A stretch of 64,000 bases of DNA, from positions 496,001 to 560,000 of the forward strand of contig NC_008269.1 in the NCBI RefSeq assembly GCF_000014565.1, in the 5' to 3' direction. The stretch comes from Rhodococcus jostii RHA1. Lineage in GTDB: Bacteria; Actinomycetota; Actinomycetes; Mycobacteriales; Mycobacteriaceae. This document shows positions 44,671 through 53,505 of the stretch, in pieces. The stretch's first letter is position 1, and each line of letters opens with the position of its first letter. Below the pieces are notes generated by a model. That model was not told where the DNA came from. It saw only the letters and a program-made list of their open reading frames with translations, and made no database searches. Made by a program: the position numbers and the translations under genes.

Positions 44671-45254
44671 GAGGTCCACCGGAAGGAATCGGTGACCGTG
44701 CGCCACGGATCGACGTTGTCCGCCCCGACCGGAGCCGACAATGTCAAGGTCACCAGCTGGCCGTCGCGGAAGAACTCGTACCGCTCCACCTCGTCCGTGA
44801 CGGACTTCCCCGAGACGGGATTGTTCGGCCCGGCGATCCGGTAGGTCGCCTCCACCGCAGTGCCGGCCGGCCGGGTCACCGACGTAACGGTGCCCGCCAC
44901 ATATCCGGCGGCAGAAGCGAACTGCTGATCGACGTCCTGGTGCACCGCGGTCTCGGACGGGGCCGTCACCGCGAACTCTGAATCGACGGTAATCGCGTTC
45001 AATTTGTCGGTGAACGTCACCGCCGGCCCCGCCGCCGTCATCGCCCACCCCTCGGGCACCTTGACCGCGAACCCGGGAAACGGGTTCACCTCGACAAAGA
45101 CCTGATCGTCCGGAATGTCACCCGGCGCGGCCACATCCGGGCCGGGAGGGGCCGGGCCCGCACCCGAGCAGCCGGTCACCAGGGTCGCCGTGACAACAAA
45201 TACGGCGGCACCCACCGACAGCGTGGCCACGCAACGTTCTCGTGCACTGATCAT
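44667..45254 (-). CDS. Lipoprotein, first gene of the ABC operon
   Basis: A 195-residue lipoprotein: signal ending in TLVTGCSG (lipobox Cys), a Pro-rich spacer, then a LpqN/LpqT-like single domain (VEVNPFPGFAVKVPEGWAMT...DSFRWTS) known from mycobacterial envelope lipoproteins. GGGAGG lies 6-7 bp before ATG 45254. It leads the operon with two ATPases and the FtsX-like permease and may be its external partner. Confidence 0.8.
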   Translation of the reverse strand: MISARERCVATLSVGAAVFVVTATLVTGCSGAGPAPPGPDVAAPGDIPDDQVFVEVNPFPGFAVKVPEGWAMTAAGPAVTFTDKLNAITVDSEFAVTAPSETAVHQDVDQQFASAAGYVAGTVTSVTRPAGTAVEATYRIAGPNNPVSGKSVTDEVERYEFFRDGQLVTLTLSAPVGADNVDPWRTVTDSFRWTS

Positions 45255-45287
45255 CGATGCCTCCCACCGGCGGTGCATCCACCCATC

Positions 45288-45321
45288 AGGGTGCGCGGAC
45301 GATGCTGTGGACACGCTGAGA
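45288..45321 (-). promoter_or_regulatory. PhoP-like box and promoter, lipoprotein-ABC operon
   Basis: Minus strand: TCTCAGC (45321-45315), CCACAGC (45310-45304), -10 CACCCT (45293-45288), spacing 17. It is back to back with the box at 45467 for the divergent gene. Confidence 0.75.
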
Positions 45322-45466
45322 ACCATCCACCTACGTCCCACCCAGTGGCAGCAGGCTGAGCAGCTGCGGGACCCGCAGGCGCGATGTGTCGGGCAGGTCA
45401 ACGTGCGCCGACTGCACGACGGTGTTGCCGTGCTCGTCCCGCTTTCGTCCTGTGGCCGTCACCGAC

Positions 45467-45500
45467 TCTCAGCGTGCCTTCAGCAAGATCTCCCTACGGT
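45467..45500 (+). promoter_or_regulatory. PhoP-like box and leaderless promoter, COG4705 gene
   Basis: TCTCAGC (45467) GTGC CTTCAGC (45478), -10 TACGGT at 45495-45500, 7 bp, GTG 45508. Confidence 0.75.
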
Positions 45501-45507
45501 CAGGGTT

Positions 45508-46761
45508 GTGACCGAGACGACGAGATCTGCCAGCAAGACCCGGCGCGTGATGCTGAGCAAGGTCCCCGAGATCACGGTGTGGTTCTGGATCATCAAGATC
45601 CTGTGCACGACCGTGGGTGAGAGCTTCGCCGACTGGATCAACATGACCTTGGGTCTCGGCCTGAACACCACCGCGCTCATCTTCACGGTCATCCTCGTCG
45701 CGGTGCTGGGATGGCAGCTGCGCCTGACCCGGTACGTGCCGTTCGTCTACTGGCTGGCGGTCGTCGTGCTCAGCGTGACCGGCACCCTCTACACCGACAT
45801 CCTCACCGATGACCTGGGCGTCCCGCTCGCGGTGAGCACCAGCGCCTTCGCGGCGGTCCTGGCCATCGTGTTCGGTGTGTGGTTCGCCGGCGAGCGGACA
45901 CTGTCGATCCACAGCATCGTCACGACACCGCGAGAGCTGTTCTATTGGCTCGCCGTCCTGGTCACCTTCGCCCTGGGCACAGCAATCGGTGACTGGATAC
46001 TCGAGCTCACCGGCTGGGGACCCGGCACCTCGGTACTCCTACCGGCCGGCCTGATCGTCTTGATCGCGATCGGCTGGCGACTCGGCGCAAATCCCGTGCT
46101 CTCCTTCTGGCTGGCATACATTCTGACTCGCCCGCTGGGTGCGAACCTCGGCGACTGGCTCGCATCCCCGTCGACCGATCACGGACTCGGTGTGGGTACC
46201 GCCTTGACCAGCGCGATCTTCCTTCTCGCGATCCTCGCCACCGTCGTGTACCTCACCCTCACCCGCAGCGACGTCATCGAAGAACACGAACGGACCCACA
46301 CCCCGACCGTGACCACCACACCGGCCCGCGAACGGCTCATGCTCGGGTACTACGCCGTAGTTGCCGTCGCCACCGGCGCCCTGCTCGTCTGGGCCGCCGG
46401 GCAGCCGCACGCAACCGCGGCGAGCGAGGAGGAAACCGGCGAGGCGCCCGTGACCACGCAACTCACCCCAGGTGAGGTGACAGCACATTTCCCGCCGGCT
46501 GAGGTCGCGAAGTTCCGCACCATCGCCGAGGACACACTCACAAAAGTGCAGGCCGGTGACCAGACCGGCGCGACCGCCCGGATCAAAGACCTCGAAACCG
46601 CGTGGGACGACGACCAGGCGACCCTACGCCCCCTGGACGCCACCGCCTGGACCGTCCTCGACGGCCGGATCGACAACGTTCTCAAAGCAGTGCGGGCGAG
46701 CACACCCGACACCGCGACCGAGACACAGACTCTCACAGCACTATTGACCGACCTTCACTGA
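45508..46761 (+). CDS. COG4705-type membrane protein
   Basis: A 417-residue protein with about eight helices in a duplicated arrangement; KVPEITVWFWIIKILCTTVGESFADWI opens the first half and similar GDW/ADW elements recur (GDWILELTGWG, LGDWLASP). A final helix leads to an external Ala/Thr-rich domain of about 110 residues. The COG4705 family has no settled function; a link to metal handling has been suggested. The leaderless promoter sets GTG 45508. Confidence 0.75.
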   Translation: MTETTRSASKTRRVMLSKVPEITVWFWIIKILCTTVGESFADWINMTLGLGLNTTALIFTVILVAVLGWQLRLTRYVPFVYWLAVVVLSVTGTLYTDILTDDLGVPLAVSTSAFAAVLAIVFGVWFAGERTLSIHSIVTTPRELFYWLAVLVTFALGTAIGDWILELTGWGPGTSVLLPAGLIVLIAIGWRLGANPVLSFWLAYILTRPLGANLGDWLASPSTDHGLGVGTALTSAIFLLAILATVVYLTLTRSDVIEEHERTHTPTVTTTPARERLMLGYYAVVAVATGALLVWAAGQPHATAASEEETGEAPVTTQLTPGEVTAHFPPAEVAKFRTIAEDTLTKVQAGDQTGATARIKDLETAWDDDQATLRPLDATAWTVLDGRIDNVLKAVRASTPDTATETQTLTALLTDLH

Positions 46762-46847
46762 GACCGCCGATGCGCCGTGGCATGATCCCCCGCCGCCCAG
46801 ACAACAGAAAAGCCATCCCCGACGCCCGCGTGAGTGGTCGGTGCCGG

Positions 46848-46881
46848 TCTCAGCATGCTCACAGGGAACGGTTGCCCCACT
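46848..46881 (+). promoter_or_regulatory. Weak PhoP-like box upstream of the secreted protein
   Basis: TCTCAGC (46848) ATGC TCACAGG (46859). Only a poor -10 (CCCACT, 46876) lies at the standard distance. The next gene starts 350 bp away, so assignment is tentative. Confidence 0.4.
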
Positions 46882-47231
46882 CATCCGATTCGATTCACCA
46901 CCACGGTGTTGAGCGAGGCCCGGAACTCACCCTCCGCTTGGGTGGGATTATCGGCGAACTGACACCACCGGAGTCGCCCAGATACCGTCCGACCGCACCA
47001 CGACGCCCGACCATCCCGAGTACATCGACGACCGCACACAAACCATGCAACATAACCCATTTGTCCCATTCGTCGTGGGAGAAACAGGGCGCATCCCCAG
47101 ACGCGACAGGCACTGTTCAGATTCTGTTCACTTCCGGTTAGAAAGCAGACTTGTTGCATCCCTAGGGTTCTCGTGCATCCTCGAAGCGGTCGCAGTCGGC
47201 GCCGCCCTCCCAGCAAAAGGAACAATCACGC

Positions 47232-47891
47232 ATGAAGATGACCAAGTTGATGGCTGTCGCAGCCATGACCATCGCGTCGATGGGCATCGTGGCCGGCACC
47301 GCCTACGCCGATCCCGCCCCCGCCCCCGGTGTCGGATGGAACGTCACCAGCAACGGGAACCAGGTCATCGTCGATACCGCGGCCGGTTCGCTGAGCAACG
47401 AGAACAATCACCTCGTAGTACGTGACGCCGCAGGAGCACTCGTCGATTCGGTGCCGTTGGCGATCGCCGTCGACGGCGTCAGCCATCCGGTCGCCGCTCA
47501 GATCGACGGACACACCGCAACCCTCACCACCGACACCAGCCCGGCCGCCGCTACCCCGGTCAGCCTCCCACTCCAGCAGGTCGACCTGCCTGCCGCTGTC
47601 GCAAACGTCAAGGACAACATCACCCTCACCGCGGCGGTCGGCGGATTCCTCGGCGCCGCGAGCGGTTTGGTCGGCGGTTGCCTCCTCGGCGCGATCGCCG
47701 GCGGTGTCGTTTCCGCGCCCGCCGCGCTGCTCTTCGGAGCGGGACCGGTGGCGGGATGCATCGGTGGGGCGTTGCTCGTCGGCGCGGGAGCATCGCTCGC
47801 CGGCACCGCAATCGGCGGTCTCGGCGCGCTGGGAGCGAACGCACAGCCGTTCATGACCTTGCTGAACCAGCCGCCGGCCGCCAAGAAGTAG
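47232..47891 (+). CDS. Secreted protein with Gly/Ala-rich C-terminal helices
   Basis: A 219-residue exported protein. AAAAGGAAC precedes ATG 47232; the signal peptide ends near GTAYADPAPAP. The middle is beta-rich (VGWNVTSNGNQVIVDTAAGSL); the C-terminal 90 residues hold two long Gly/Ala-rich hydrophobic segments with two Cys that could insert in a membrane. Proteins of this plan are common in Rhodococcus and Nocardia, with unknown function. A terminator follows. Confidence 0.75.
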   Translation: MKMTKLMAVAAMTIASMGIVAGTAYADPAPAPGVGWNVTSNGNQVIVDTAAGSLSNENNHLVVRDAAGALVDSVPLAIAVDGVSHPVAAQIDGHTATLTTDTSPAAATPVSLPLQQVDLPAAVANVKDNITLTAAVGGFLGAASGLVGGCLLGAIAGGVVSAPAALLFGAGPVAGCIGGALLVGAGASLAGTAIGGLGALGANAQPFMTLLNQPPAAKK

Positions 47892-47935
47892 TCAGCACAA
47901 GCGGTTCCCGATACGAGAAGATTCTATTCCCCGAA

Positions 47936-47970
47936 GCATCGCCGGTCCCCACTCCGAGGACCGGCGATGC
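47936..47970 (+). terminator. Hairpin terminator after the secreted-protein gene
   Basis: GCATCGCCGGTCC pairs perfectly with GGACCGGCGATGC around a 9-base loop. The next 600 bp (47971-48580) show no gene I can support. Confidence 0.8.
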
Positions 47971-48580
47971 AGCTCTATCCGGGGTGAACGCATTACCCGA
48001 ACGGCCTCGAAGCACGGCAGGACCTGGTCACAGGCCTGCGCCTCTCACGCGGCGCCGGCCATCTCGGCGCACACGCCGCCCACGATCACGACACAGTCCG
48101 GATCGCCGACCTCGAACAGGGCCCAGAACGTGCGCAGAGAGAACCTCCACAATGTTCGATCTCGCCGTAGCAGCCATGGACCTCAGCCGCGCCGATCGAT
48201 ACAGACCGTCGCGTCTGGCTACCGCTCGCTCTTGCACAGGCACCCACCTTCGCCGCTCGATACCGGGCACGGAAGAACCGAACCGACCGGTCTCAGGTCC
48301 ACAGTGGATTACGGTTCCGGTTGCGGCGGGTGGGGTATTGCGTGGCCCCAACTGCAGCGTCTTCTCAGCGTTGAATCCGGACGAGTGCGGTGTACGGCAT
48401 CCGTGTCAGGCGACGATCCCCATCGTGACGGGATAACCCGCACCGACACGCGTCAGGCGCTTGTCTCACGACCCCGAGTCACGCTCAAAACGTCTACGGG
48501 CGGCGCGGCCGCCGATTCCCGCAGCCGGACAGTGACCCCGCCCAGACGTTCGAATTCTCGGGCCAACGAGAAGGACGATT

Positions 48581-48685
48581 TCAACGTCGGTATGAGGCCC
48601 AGGACACCGCAATTGCTACATACGCGAGCAAAATTGCCAGCGCTGCCGCGACGACCAGGACCACGTGACATAACGTCACTTTCAT
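48581..48685 (-). CDS. Tiny one-helix membrane protein
   Basis: A 34-residue peptide: MKVTLCHVV, a hydrophobic stretch LVVAAALAILLAYVAIAVSW, and the tail ASYRR. GAGGGG lies just before ATG 48685. It starts 56 bp after the small gene at 48741 on the same strand and may be co-transcribed. Function unknown. Confidence 0.5.
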   Translation of the reverse strand: MKVTLCHVVLVVAAALAILLAYVAIAVSWASYRR

Positions 48686-48740
48686 TGCCCCTCGCCTTCC
48701 CTGGACGCATTCTCGCCCATCCGAGCGCTGTCCGTGACGC

Positions 48741-48920
48741 TCATCTCTTCCCTACGACGGCGGCGAACCTGGTAGGCGCGCTCCGGTGTTCCATTCTGGC
48801 CCAAGCCGCCTCGGCAGTGAACGGACCGAATGTGCAACACGCCCCATCGTGGCGGTCCACTTCGACCACCCAGTACTCGGTCACTTGGAGGGCTGCTACA
48901 GCGACGGCGGTGTCAGTCAT
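48741..48920 (-). CDS. Small hypothetical cytosolic protein
   Basis: A 59-residue protein with a good ribosome binding site (AAAGGA, 6 bp before ATG 48920). It contains YWVVEVDRHDGACCTFGPF, with an adjacent Cys pair. The frame is open further upstream, but the ribosome binding site decides the start. Unrecognised family. Confidence 0.5.
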   Translation of the reverse strand: MTDTAVAVAALQVTEYWVVEVDRHDGACCTFGPFTAEAAWARMEHRSAPTRFAAVVGKR

Positions 48921-49296
48921 CGGTGTTCCTTTGCAAGAAAGAGTGAAGCCTCGCGACTGTGTCAAGATCCATTGTCCGCCTATGCGAGCGTGCAGGACGA
49001 GCGTCGGCATGCTCATGCGAACCACCGTTTGCGATCCTCATAACTCCCAGCACATCGACGAACTCGACGCGGTACACCACCACCTCAACCCGCGAGGCCG
49101 GAAATCGGACATCACCGGGTCAACCCAACGTCGATGCCAATCCGGAGCGGTGACCACCCAGCACATGCCGATGCACCGGACTGCAGCACCCACTAAGGGA
49201 GCGGTCGTCGAACTCCAGCACCGCCGCCGCACCTCGGGCATAGGCGTCGCGGAATGCCCCGGTGCAGCGCCTGCCCAGGGGTGCGATGATGAACTG

Positions 49297-49452
49297 ATGC
49301 TCGCTCTCATCGGTTTTCTACTGGTGGTGTGGTTGGTGTTCGTCGTCCTCGGCCTCGTGGTCAAAGGATTTTTGTGGCTTGCGGTCATCGGGATTGTGCT
49401 GTTCGCCTTGACCGCCGGGTGGGGCTGGCTCAACCGCAACACCCGCACCTGA
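49297..49452 (+). CDS. Small two-helix membrane protein
   Basis: 51 residues: MLALIGFLLVVWLVFVVLGL, then VKGFLWLAVIGIVLFALTAGW and the tail NRNTRT. ATG 49297 lies 6 bp after the hexamer GATGAT (49285-49290), consistent with a leaderless mRNA. The long open frame upstream in the same phase is not credible coding. Function unknown; similar hydrophobic peptides are common in actinobacteria. Confidence 0.65.
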   Translation: MLALIGFLLVVWLVFVVLGLVVKGFLWLAVIGIVLFALTAGWGWLNRNTRT

Positions 49453-49550
49453 CCTCGCCGCGACCGGCTTCCCGGCACTCGATCAGCACCCGCCCGCCGG
49501 CCGCGTCGAGGCTCGCAAGCGGCGCCCACTTCGAGGAGGATCAGGAAGTC

Positions 49551-50738
49551 ATGCCCACGCTGCCCGGGCTCGGCTCCCCCGACGATGCCGACCGCCGACC
49601 CCACCCACCAACAAACCCAGAGGGGTCGGAAAACACCGATCCGGTCCCCGCAGCCGAAGCCATCGCCGCCCGGATCAGCACCCCCGACCAACCCCTCGGT
49701 AGCCCAGGCGCCCGATTCAACCGGCGCTCCCCCTTCTTCATCGGCGCCACCGGCGCCGCCGGGGTCGCCCTGACATACGGTCTCGTGCACCTGCTCATCA
49801 CCGCACAGTCGATCCTCATCCTGATCGGGTTGGCACTGTTCCTCGCCCTGGGACTCGACCCCATCACCTCCTGGCTGGTCGACCACAACCTGCCACGCTG
49901 GCTGGCGGTGACCGTCGTCTTCACCGTCGCGCTCGCGTTCACGGCGGGCTTCTTCGCGGTCGCGATCCCCCCACTGGTAACCCAAACCGAACAATTGATC
50001 GACCGAGCACCGGACTACCTGAACCAACTCCAGGACCACTCCAGCATGGTGGGCAAACTCAACGACCGCTATCACCTGCAAGACCGGCTCACCAGTGCCG
50101 TGAACGGCAGCGGCCAGACCATCGTCAACGAAACCGTCAGCGCCGGCGCCGCGATCTTCGACGCGCTGGGCAAGTTCCTCATTCTGGCGGTGTTGACCGT
50201 CTATTTTCTGGCTAATCTGCCCGCTATCCGCACCACCGGGTACCGGCTGATCCCCCATTCGCGCCGGCCGCGGGCCATCCTCATCGGCGATCAAATCTTC
50301 GCGAAGGTCGGTGCCTACGTCCTCGGTAACGTGCTGATCTCGGTGATCGCCGGCACCGCGACCGCGATCTGGCTCCTCGCGTTCAACGTGCCCTATGCAC
50401 TGTTCCTCGGTGTGTTCGTCGCCCTCTTCGATCTCGTTCCGGTCGTGGGGTCGACCATCGCCGGTATCGTCGTTGCCGCAGTCGCGTTGACGGTGTCCCT
50501 GCCCGTCTGCATCGCCACGGTGATCTTCTTCGTTGCCTTCCGCCTCGCCGAGGACTACCTTCTCGTCCCCCGGATCATCGGTCGAACGGTGAAGATCCCG
50601 GCCCTGACGACCGTCGTCGCCGTTCTCATCGGTGGCACCCTGCTCGGGATCGTCGGCGCCCTCGTCGCCATCCCAATCGCCGCCGCCATCCACCTGCTCG
50701 TCGAGGAAACCGTCTTCCCCCGCCTCGACAGCACCTGA
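49551..50738 (+). CDS. AI-2E-family transporter (PerM/TqsA-like)
   Basis: A 395-residue polytopic permease: a disordered, acidic N-terminus (1-60), then about eight helices with the family pattern (GLALFLALGLDPITSWL; LPRWLAVTVVFTVAL; the long amphipathic middle loop; the C-terminal GTLLGIVGALVAIPIAAAIH). Members export autoinducer-2 or act as Na+/H+ antiporters; substrate unknown here. AGGAAG precedes ATG 49551. Confidence 0.85.
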   Translation: MPTLPGLGSPDDADRRPHPPTNPEGSENTDPVPAAEAIAARISTPDQPLGSPGARFNRRSPFFIGATGAAGVALTYGLVHLLITAQSILILIGLALFLALGLDPITSWLVDHNLPRWLAVTVVFTVALAFTAGFFAVAIPPLVTQTEQLIDRAPDYLNQLQDHSSMVGKLNDRYHLQDRLTSAVNGSGQTIVNETVSAGAAIFDALGKFLILAVLTVYFLANLPAIRTTGYRLIPHSRRPRAILIGDQIFAKVGAYVLGNVLISVIAGTATAIWLLAFNVPYALFLGVFVALFDLVPVVGSTIAGIVVAAVALTVSLPVCIATVIFFVAFRLAEDYLLVPRIIGRTVKIPALTTVVAVLIGGTLLGIVGALVAIPIAAAIHLLVEETVFPRLDST

Positions 50739-50791
50739 GCCCGTAGTCACTGCTGCAGTGACTACTGGCGACCTACTGGCTGGACTCGTCC

Positions 50792-51106
50792 TTGGCCCAG
50801 ACGATGCTGTGGTACTGCCGAGGTGGGTTCAGTGATGCATGGCGTCTGTCGCGAGCACGTAGAGCACGACCGCTGCTTGTCTTTCCAGGCAGGCCGCCCT
50901 CGACGCCATCACACGAGAACGCGCCGGACCCGGACGTGGTCGATGTCGAACTCGACCAGGGCTACTACGACCGCGGCATCGCCGCCCGCCGAAACGCCCA
51001 CACCCACCTTGAGGATGTCACCGACATCCTCACCGGCATCGAAGACGAAGCCGACAAACTCCTCGCCGATCTGCTTGCGAACCTCGTCCGCACCGAAAGA
51101 GGTTGA
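50792..51106 (+). CDS. Hypothetical protein, possibly a fragment
   Basis: The C-terminal half (DVVDVELDQGYYDRGIAARRNAHTHLEDVTDILTGIEDEADKLL) has good coding character and predicted helices. The first 40 residues are Arg-rich and look like out-of-frame sequence, so the real gene may be truncated or frameshifted upstream. No family recognised. Nothing else seen in 50739-50791 and 51107-51275. Confidence 0.4.
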   Translation: MAQTMLWYCRGGFSDAWRLSRARRARPLLVFPGRPPSTPSHENAPDPDVVDVELDQGYYDRGIAARRNAHTHLEDVTDILTGIEDEADKLLADLLANLVRTERG

Positions 51107-51275
51107 CGGAGAACTGGTGTCCGACGCTGGGGACGGCTTTGGGACGGTGCGATAACTGGACTTATCGCAGAGATGACTGTGCCTGTCGTCCGAGCGTGTG
51201 GCCTTCCCCGTCGACCACCAACCCAGTTGGTGATGGCCTGGGTAACGCTCTGGGTGTCGGTGCTCTGTCGGGTGT

Positions 51276-52298
51276 TCAGGGAGGGGGTCGCTGGGGTCGG
51301 TTGGGGGCGGGTTTGGTCTTGCCTGGTTCGTCGAGTGGTCGACGGTCGGCTTCGGGGGTAAATGCGACGTCGACGGTTTCCTCGGGGCGTCGTTCTTCCA
51401 TCTTCGCCAGTCGGACCATCGCGGTCTTGTCCTGCGGGGTGAACGGGGGTTGGGTCATCGATCGGGGCCAGAGCCGGTAGCGCAGTACAACGTTGATCTC
51501 GGCGGCGAGCAGGGTCAGCCGGGCGCCGAGATACAGCCACGACAGCAGGCCCAGGACGATGGCGAAGAATCCGTACACGTCGGTGGAGTGGCTGATGGTG
51601 TAGCGGACGAACCAGTCCCCGATGCGTTGCAGGATTTCCCAGAACACAGTGGCGAACACCGCCCCGACGGCCACGTCGCGTACTCGCACGGTCGCCGAGG
51701 TCAGGACGGTGAAGCAGACGAGGAAGACGAGGAAGTTGACCCCGGCAGCGGCGGCCGAGGCCCAGGCGTCGGACAGGGGACCGAAGCGGGGTGCGTATCC
51801 GATCAGGGTGGTCGAGACCAGGATCCCGATTCCCAGGAGCACCAGGATCGTCAGTCCCCGCACCCGGCGGCCGACGAACCCGGGCCAGTCCTTGAACGGC
51901 ACGTTCCACACCGTGTTCATCGCGTTCTGCGCGGCCTGCCCGATGCCCTGGGCCCCGTAGAGGGCGCCGAGCACACCGAGGACGAGGGCCCAGCCGTTGC
52001 CTCGCAGCGGGTGGGTGGAGCTGCGGAGTTGGGTGCCGAGGATGGGGAAGTCGGCCAGGACGGAGTTGATCATGCGTTGTTCGAGGTCGGGGTGTCCGGC
52101 GAGGACGAACCCGAGGACCGTGGAGAACAGCAGCAGGAGGGGGAAGACGGCGAACAGCCCGTAGAAGGCGATGATGGTGGCCTTGCCGCCGGCCTGGTCG
52201 TTGCCGAACTTCTGCACTACGGCGAATGGCACGGCGAGGATCGCGTGCCGTTGCTGGAAGCGGTCGATCCGGCGGACCGCGGTTTCCGCCCGATTCAT
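51276..52298 (-). CDS. YihY/BrkB-family membrane protein
   Basis: A 340-residue inner-membrane protein with six helices of the YihY/virulence-factor BrkB family (once called RNase BN). Family features are KATIIAFYGLFAVFPLLLLFSTVLGF, GAQGIGQAAQNAMNTVWNVP and FFAIVLGLLSWLYLGARLTLLAAEINVVL. A charged, Pro-rich tail of some 60 residues extends the C-terminus. Role uncertain, probably transport or envelope stress. Confidence 0.9.
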   Translation of the reverse strand: MNRAETAVRRIDRFQQRHAILAVPFAVVQKFGNDQAGGKATIIAFYGLFAVFPLLLLFSTVLGFVLAGHPDLEQRMINSVLADFPILGTQLRSSTHPLRGNGWALVLGVLGALYGAQGIGQAAQNAMNTVWNVPFKDWPGFVGRRVRGLTILVLLGIGILVSTTLIGYAPRFGPLSDAWASAAAAGVNFLVFLVCFTVLTSATVRVRDVAVGAVFATVFWEILQRIGDWFVRYTISHSTDVYGFFAIVLGLLSWLYLGARLTLLAAEINVVLRYRLWPRSMTQPPFTPQDKTAMVRLAKMEERRPEETVDVAFTPEADRRPLDEPGKTKPAPNRPQRPPP

Positions 52299-52517
52299 CG
52301 GTTCGCCTTTCGGCCGGTGCTGGGTTGCCCTGCTTCCATTGTCCGCGTCACATCAGCGACCTGCCCCCGGCCAGGTCGTCTATGGACAACGCTCGATTCA
52401 GTTCCGTCCGGCGGCTACACATCCTGGTCGCGGGTTTCTCGCCGCGTGGCGGCGGTGGCAGGCAGAAGGTTCGACGAGCCAGCGAGCAGTCCCGCCATGA
52501 AGCAGGTCCGACCGGGC

Positions 52518-53269
52518 TCATGGTTGTGGAGGACCGGGAGGATGCGGCGATATCCGCCGGTGCCGCACTAGTTCTGGGACTTGACCATCAACGATGGAGG
52601 GACCAGGACGGACCGCCTGTGTTGCATCGGTGGGGGATGCGATCGCGTTAACGGTGATCATTGCGGTGAGGTCGTCGAGGCCGGTGATCAGGGCATCGGT
52701 ATCCCGGTCGACCAGCCACCGCAGCACCAGCCCATCCAACCCGGCCAGGGCGGAGCGGGCGACGACGGCGACGGGGATGCGCCAGGTGGTGTCGGTCCGC
52801 TCTGCGCACCGGCGGAGGAACTCGACTGCTTCGGTATCCATGGTGCGGTATTGGCGGTCGGCGATCTGCCCGCCCGCGCTGTCTCCGGTGTCGCGGCGGC
52901 GGAGCGCCGTGGTGGTGATCTCGTAGGTGAGTAGTTGCCGTCCGGCGGTGGATTCGAGAATCGGTACCAGGGCCCCGATCCCGGTCTGCAGCACCCGCCT
53001 CAGCCCGGCCACGCCGGGGCGGTGAGGAGCGCCAGCGATCTGTCCGAACGCCAGCCGCAAACCGTCGCTGATCTGTCCGATCAGGGCATCGGCCATCGCC
53101 GTGATGAGCTCGCCTTGTCGGCGAACCGGTAGTGCAGCAACCCGAGGGACACTCCGGCGGCCCCGGCAACCCGGCGCAGAGACACGTCCCCGATTCCGCG
53201 GTCCTCGGCGACGGCGAGGGCCGCCTCGAGCAATTGGGTGCGGCGGACGTCTGCGGAAAGCCGGGGCAT
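52518..53269 (-). pseudogene. TetR-family regulator, one missing base
   Basis: The HTH part reads MPRLSADVRRTQLLEAALAVAEDRG through VSLRRVAGAAGVSLGLLHYRFADK, then loses frame. The ligand-binding part (GELITAMADALIGQISDGL and onward) continues in another frame. One G missing near 53119 (AAGGGCGAG expected) explains both halves and gives about 250 residues. Divergence from a neighbour is not obvious. It may be a real inactive allele or a sequence error. Confidence 0.75.
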
Positions 53270-53505
53270 CGCCCGATCCTAAATGCTCGCGCGCCGGGGA
53301 CCTCGTCCGAGGACGGTGGTACGTCACCTCACGAACCCAAGCAAAATTTGGCGGATTCCAGCGGTCGCCGCAACACGCATGGTCTTGTCAGCAGCAGCCT
53401 TAGGACAGTGACAGAGAGCGCCCCGCGAGGAACCTGGAGGTCCCTGTTCGTCAGGGCCAGGGTTTCGAAACGTTGATGCGCCCGGTTCTCCGGGTTTACA
53501 GAACC

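Noticed and set aside
47990..48160. Open stretch reading NGLEARQDLVTGLRLSRGAGHLGAHAAHDHD
   Set aside because: No start codon with a ribosome binding site, no recognisable family, likely chance coding.
48353..48370. TGCAGCG-TCTT-CTCAGCG, a box-like repeat
   Set aside because: The period is right, but no -10 hexamer lies at 16-17 bp and there is no gene at a sensible distance.
48130..49296. Plus-strand frame of nearly 390 codons leading into the small membrane protein
   Set aside because: Ser/Arg/Thr-rich, no domain, no ribosome binding site. Only the last 51 codons, behind a leaderless promoter, look real.
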